This document shows, one piece after another, positions 58,534 through 64,000 of a stretch of DNA of 64,000 bases. How positions within the stretch are numbered: the first letter of the stretch is position 1; each line of letters starts with the position of its first letter. The stretch covers positions 1,488,001 through 1,552,000 of the forward strand of contig JAPYXD010000696.1 of the NCBI GenBank assembly GCA_030998225.1, read 5' to 3'. The stretch is from Diplolepis rosae. Taxonomy: Eukaryota > Arthropoda > Insecta > Hymenoptera > Diplolepididae. Under the pieces are notes generated by a model, which was not told the origin of the DNA, searched no databases, and worked only from the letters and a program-made list of their open reading frames with translations. The translations under genes were made by a program, and so were the position numbers.

Positions 58534-61500
58534 AAACTCTACCTCCGTGGTGGTGTGGAAAGGAGTTTTATTTCAGAATATTTGGGATTCTCTAAGAATG
58601 AACCAGCTTTTTTTATTTTAATATTTCAAATGTGTTTTCTTTCTTTATGTTTAAGGCAAAAACTAGATCTAAAAAAAGCAAAAAATCCTATTTCTCTAAT
58701 TGCGTCCAAGATTAGAGCAGAATCTATGTAACCGATTGTTAAAGGTTTTAAAAGTTTTCGCTTTAATTAAAAAAGCAAGTCTTCATAGTATTTTACTAAG
58801 TAATGAAATTATGTCTACAATTGTTTTCTTGAATCCTACCCAAAGGTCAAACATGGTGCAAAAATGTCGTAAAATAAGAAAAATGTCTGAGTACTTTGAA
58901 GAAGTTTTTCTAAATCGATATGTATCATATTCCAATAATATTTAGGAATATTTATTCACATATTCATCTTCTAAATTTGTTTGATTAATGTACAGAGTAC
59001 ACTTTATATTTGAAATTTGTATACACTCTAAATCTGAATCAGTCAAATTTTCACTGATTGAATCAGTGATTTGCCTTTTCACTGAATCATCAGTGGAAAC
59101 AATATTTTTCACTGTTAAATCAGTTACTTTTCACTGAAGTAATCAGTGAAATTTGACTGATTCACAGTAACCTGTTTTTTGTTATTTAAATCAGTCAAAT
59201 TTCACTGATAATCAGTAGATTTTGACTGATTCATATTTGAAATTTGTACAGTTTTTAAAAAATCCGAAACTTTTTGAATTTAGTAGTTTATTTATAAAAT
59301 TTGAGAATGTTGTAGTTGATATTTCTATATAGAACTTTAAGCATTTATGGACATAAAATTTCATTTAAAGTTTCTTCTATCGGTATTCAAAACTTTCAAC
59401 AATTTTGCAAGATCAGTCAAATGCAAAATTTGACAAAGTATTTAATCAAAATATTTACATTTATTTTTTAAATATTTTGAAAATAATTCGACTAAAATAA
59501 TGATTAATAAGATTTTGTAACATTGTGGGAATATTGGAACGCTGCAAGATTAAATTTTGAGTACAATTTTCAATTAATGAATGTTTAAAGAATTGAGTGA
59601 AAGCATCACTTAAAAAATATTTTTACTTTATAAATTTGATTAAGTGCAGTAATAAGAAAATTTTGACTTTCTATAAAGCATTTCATTTATCTGATTAAAA
59701 GTCTGTGCATACGTCACTAAAACGTAAGATTAAAAAACTTTAAACTGCTTTTACCATCAATCTATGAATGTGGATTTTAAACCGTAATTTAATGTGTCTT
59801 ATTTTATTTTGATAAAATATTTTTAACATAATTTTTTGCTTAAAGTAGCCGATTTACTCGATTAAAAATTGGTCAACTTGTATGTTTCAAAATTCTGTAA
59901 TAAAAGTATTATCATATTATGTTTTTGTATCCTATGTGTAGAATTTTAATTTTAAAATTGAGATTTCTCACAAAGAAGAAAGATTGTCTTATTAAAGCAG
60001 TTTATTCCCAGAAATTAAAAATCATTTACTTAATATTTCGATTTCAAACATTGAATATTTATTGACTTTGAATAAAACAGAAAAAAAATTTTTATGAAGT
60101 TTTAAAATCTTTTTACAATGTTACGAATTGGGCCGAATTTAGAATTACGAAATCTTTCATTAGAAAAAGAAAAAGTCACTCACATGAAATAAACTTCTGT
60201 AAGAATTATCAAGATTGAAGAGATGTTAAAATATTTGAAAAATAATGCAATTGTAAAATTGCAATTTATATCAATATTTGACAAATTTTTAGCTTTCTCA
60301 ATCAAAGCATTATCCGGAAATTTTTAGTTCCTATAAAAAGATGGAATATTTATCAATTTCTTGAATGTTCATACATTAAAAAAATATCGAATTAGAGAAT
60401 TATATGCAAAGTATTTTCCATTAAGAAGACATAAACATGACATAATTAGTTTTATATATACATTTTCAGCTTAATTTTTTGTGGCTTAAGCACACATTTT
60501 GAATTCGAAATACAAAAATGCTCTACAGAGTTGAAGTATTTCCTGAATCAATTATTATTGATCCTGAATTCTATTGTAAAATTTGTTGTTTACTGTTCAA
60601 ATCTTACTACGATTTCAGACGGACAGACAAATTAAGAACTACAAAATATTTCATCCAAAAGATTGCACTCCTCCATAAAATCTTGTCAAAGTGTAACAAG
60701 ATTTGAACACTTCGAACGAACATTTTTATGTAAAATTTAAAGTTGATTGATATTTATATGTTAATATGGAAATACCAATAAACACATATTTTAGCTTTTT
60801 AGTTTATCTACTACTATTAGACAATTTTCCATTTCCGTAGAGATTTTAAGTTTTGGAATGAAAAGTTTGTGCTTAGGCTACAAAAATGTGAGATGAAAAT
60901 ATTTCTAACATATAACTGAAAATATAAATTATGAACTTGAATTTTATGTTCATTTTATCTTGATAGAAAATATTGTTCTAATTGAAAAATTGTTAAATGT
61001 ACAAAATTAGTAAGAAGTATATAAATTTGAATGGAAAATTATATATTGATTCAAATTTTATACATTTATTGTCACTAAATTTCACTGAAAGTTTATTTTT
61101 GAAGTGTTGAATTCCTCATGAAATTTTCCAAGATCATACTGATGTTTATTTCATGCAGACTTTCTTCAAGAAATTGAAGAAAAGTGTTATTTCTTGAACT
61201 ATATACTTCGTAAATTCAAATTCGTCGTCTGCTTCGCGCCTCTTTTGCACGTACTCGAGAAAAATACAATTCTTAATTTCGACTCGATAAACGAAAGCGT
61301 GAAATCTAAAAATAACTTGAAAACTCAAGCATTGTAACGAAGTCTGTCTTCGTGCACCTTCGGCTTTACACGAAGCTGGTGACCGCAGCGTGTAGCAGAG
61401 CCGACACACTGACACGCCACGTTTGCATGTGTTTCTCCCAGATGGGAACGTGGTGGGGGCCGAAAAATCCCACGTTCTGGAGACACTGCGACAGAGTCAA

Positions 61501-61657
61501 GCAGGAGCGAGAACCAAAACAACAAACAGCAAGCGATCATCATCACCGATAAGCACAAAGGCAGCAAGAATAAAGTTAGAGAAAAACTTGACAAGTCCAG
61601 CAAAAAACCACACCGGCACTACGGAAGACAACCACGGGCCACGCCACGAATATAACC
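58534..61657. repeat. giant inverted repeat, right arm (~3.12 kb)
   Basis: Complement of 51964-55147. Differences that I spotted include GCTGGACTTG for GCTGGGCTTG, ACTAATTATGTC for ACTATTTATGTC, GTATGCACAGA for GTATACACAGA and TTAAGTGATGC for TTAATTGATGC, plus the 58-bp deletion near 61640. Such high identity means a very young duplication or ongoing gene conversion. Confidence 0.95.
59024..59233. repeat. CTGAT/ATCAG motif cluster (right arm)
   Basis: Mirror copy of 54448-54657, with the same flanking 16-bp direct repeats in complement (ATATTTGAAATTTGTA). Confidence 0.85.
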
Positions 61658-62879
61658 TTCAAAGTCGGGAAGCCCACGGTTTTCTGAATCATGCGCGTCT
61701 CTCCAGAGGCCGCTCCATCAGCATTCTGTTCACTCGCTGCCATTGGACTATAATTGGAACTTAGCCGCATTATCCCTGCGCTGCTCTAACTCGGACCGTT
61801 CTAAACTCGGATTTGTTATATTGGGCTGCTTCTGGCCCGGCGTGGATGTTCTGGCCATTTGTCCATTGAACGAGAAGCCATAAATTGAAGAAGAAGAGGA
61901 TCAAAATGGCGGACGACGACTGACTTTCATAATGAATACGCTCGGACATTTTTAGTCATATCATATCTCGGGAACCCGTTCAGATTTCTCAAGATTCATC
62001 AGCTTAAATTGAAGATCATAATTCAGTGATAACGTGTTATATAAATTTCAGATTTTTGCTACAACTTTCTTGGGTCCTACCATGTTTTAAAGTCGAGGTA
62101 CAAAATTCGAGAAATTATTGAATTTTTTTTTTTCAAATTCTCAGGTGATGTATCCTCTTTGGAATGTTTTCAAAAATTTTACTAAGGTGCATTAGACGTA
62201 GAATTTCATAAGGTTTTAAATTGTTTTTTTTCTTTATTTTTACCTCTTTTTTTACCGAGTTATCGATGTTGAAAGACAGCGGTGATTTTTAATAGCGCTC
62301 GCACTAGTCGTACTGACAATTTCCGACGGTAGTGTAATTGCAACATTACTGTATTGCAATCGGTGGGTTCTTAACCTCAAATAGATTGAGTACATATATT
62401 TATTGCTGAATATACTTTATCATAATATGAAATATTGTTTGGGTTTCAATAGTTTTGTTACATCCTACATAAATTTAAGATATTTTATTTTTATTCTTTT
62501 TTGTAGCAAATAGAAAATAGTAATTCGTGAGAAAATTCTAAAAATCCAGTATATACAGGAAATGAGCATTCGTATGCAACTGACCTAGAGTCAAATATGC
62601 AAGAAGGATCGCTCTCCTAATCCCAAGGCACTGCACTTAGAATAACTATAGATTTTAGAATTTTCTTCCAAATACTTGAATTGAAATTATAATAGAATCT
62701 AACGAACAGGAAATTGAAATAATATAGAATCAAACTACATTTAAATTTTGTAAAGGGCAAGTGATTATGAGATCACCTGAATTAGAGCTGAAATCCTCAT
62801 ACTCACTTCGTCTTACTTATGGTGTAAAACCATATAAATACGGCGACAATTTTCATGAAAAGTCAGTACGACTTGGGCT
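61658..62879. other. right flank of the palindrome
   Basis: No gene supported. Less AT-rich up to about 61920, then AT-rich. The segment 61960-62140 (CTCGGGAACCCGTTCAGATT) resembles, in wording only, the degenerate repeat near 26590. Confidence 0.35.
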
Positions 62880-63080
62880 ATTGCCCCAGTTCAACCGGGA
62901 CTTGGTCCTAGGTAACAGTTCAACCTAGACTTGGTCCTAGGTAACATTTCTACTTTTGTCAAAGCTTGGACTTGGTCCAACGAATTTCAAATTTCCTTTT
63001 CATTCATTCTGATTCTCACGTCAGTATATCCTAGAGTTGGTCCCAGGAAGTATCAAATTTTGTCAGACTTGGTCTAATTA
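62880..63080. repeat. degenerate ACTTGGTCCTAGG repeat cluster
   Basis: ACTTGGTCC or TTGGTCC recurs six times (about 62895, 62931, 62970, 63037 and nearby), twice as the perfect near-palindromic ACTTGGTCCTAGGTAACA. Confidence 0.7.
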
Positions 63081-63239
63081 TATTCAAACTTTTATTCACG
63101 ATTTTATTTTTTTTTTCATTTAATAAGTATTTATTTGAAATTGTACCCAGTTTATAAATAAAGTATTAATTTCGACCATTCAGCGAAGTGTATTTGATTG
63201 ATCAACAGTTTCAAATAAATTTCAAGTAAGTTGAACATT

Positions 63240-63860
63240 ATATGCAAGGCTTTTCTTTTCCTAAGAACCTTTACAATAAATTGGTATTTCCTAATGGTTA
63301 ATTGATTTTTATTTTTTTTTCAACAACGCATTACACTGTACATTAATTTCGTTCATTGTGTATTTCTTGTAAATATGTTTCAAGGTTTTTGTTTATAATA
63401 TTGTTTATTTAACAAAATCGTAAAAACTCAATTTTTATCTTTTCAATAACGCACTACACTCCGAACATTGATTTCGTTCATTGTGTATTGCTCTTGAATG
63501 TCTATTAGATTTATTTGTTTATAATATTGTTTATGTAATAATATCAAATTATTTGATCTTCTTACCCTTTCAATAACGCACTACACGCTGGACATTAATT
63601 TCGTTCATTGTGTATTGCTTTTCAATGTCTATTAGATTTATTTGTTTATAATATTGTTTATGTAATAATATCAAATTATTTGATCTTCTTACCCTTTCAA
63701 TAACGCACTACACTCTGGACATTGATTTCGTTCATTGTGTATTGCTGGCAAATGCCCATGAAAACTAATTGTTTATAACTTCGCTTATTTAGCAATACCA
63801 AACTTATTCAACTTTCTACGCTCTGGACATTAATTTTGTTCATTGCGCAAGATGTTGAAT
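63240..63860. repeat. tandem repeat, ~126-bp unit x ~4.5
   Basis: CGTTCATTGTGTATT recurs at about 63350, 63476, 63602 and 63729, with a degenerate copy near 63836. Each unit also contains CAATAACGCACTACACTC and TTTGTTTATAATATTGTTTA. The first and last units are the most diverged, as expected for array edges. Confidence 0.9.
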
Positions 63861-64000
63861 TGTGATAGTACTTCTGCCTGATGATTCTTGTCAATCATAT
63901 TGAACCTTTAGGGGTGTTTCTGAATTTGTATAGTCGTCCTGGTTTGTTCTCAACCCTTCACAGTTAAGGAAAATACTTGTGCGATTCTTCCGGTAATTGC

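Noticed and set aside
51964..61657. Palindrome as a pure assembly artefact
   Set aside because: Not fully excluded, but the arms carry private substitutions and a 58-bp indel, which a mirrored misassembly of one sequence would not show.
1..64000. CRISPR array or bacterial operon
   Set aside because: No short regular repeat/spacer arrays of CRISPR type and no Shine-Dalgarno-led gene clusters. Splice sites and insect elements make this a nuclear insect sequence.

Overview
The window is AT-rich, intron-bearing animal DNA, almost certainly from an insect. The evidence is a NudC exon, arthropod-type mariner, R1-like, Penelope-like and hAT elements, GT-AG introns, and no bacterial operon structure. 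A hymenopteran is plausible, but the sequence does not settle the order. It is mostly a graveyard of transposable elements around a few host exons.

Layout. 0-6 kb: a mariner-superfamily relic (2.2-2.7 kb), then two phase-compatible exons of an unrecognised single-pass membrane protein (3264-3437 and 5701-5965, +) whose intron carries a 0.9-kb foldback element. 7.7-14 kb: a palindromic MITE, a composite short repeat, a conserved tandem duplication, a tRNA-like sequence, one NudC exon (10798-10980, -) and a complete but dead mariner (12217-13499). 14.5-24.5 kb: a hAT-type non-autonomous element with an 8-bp target duplication, then an unusual two-gene transposon relic. Its first gene is a spliced accessory gene (15.85-18.7 kb) and its second a Transposase_21/CACTA-like transposase (18.9-21.1 kb). 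A second relic of the accessory gene lies at 23.3-23.7 kb. 24.5-34 kb: MITEs with shared CACGGAGAAAA ends, a foldback element and another relic of the same transposase (30.5-31.9 kb). 34-40 kb: a nested palindrome built of inverted mariner-superfamily ends, inverted ~163-bp satellite arrays and an inner inverted repeat. 40-45 kb: two 5'-truncated R1-like LINE copies. One sits inside a Penelope-like element with clean target duplications, at the edge of a hammerhead-ribozyme-like motif. 45.4-46.7 kb: a second mariner (-). 47.3-50.5 kb: a candidate DNA transposon carrying a THAP-domain gene (-), whose ends match the small MITEs at 8.1 and 17.2 kb; a second copy of the hAT-type element is inserted in it. 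50.7-51.4 kb: a TTAA-flanked non-autonomous element. 52-61.7 kb: a giant inverted repeat (arms about 3.1 kb, nearly identical) enclosing a broken hAT transposase. 62-64 kb: two small tandem-repeat arrays.

Functionally, nearly every gene seen is a mobile-element gene, and most carry stops or frameshifts. The host content is limited to the NudC exon, the membrane-protein exons and perhaps one or two unrecognised exons. The most unusual items are the two-gene transposon family (three relics), the THAP-bearing element with its MITE progeny, the two large palindromes, and the R1-in-Penelope nest at the ribozyme-like motif.
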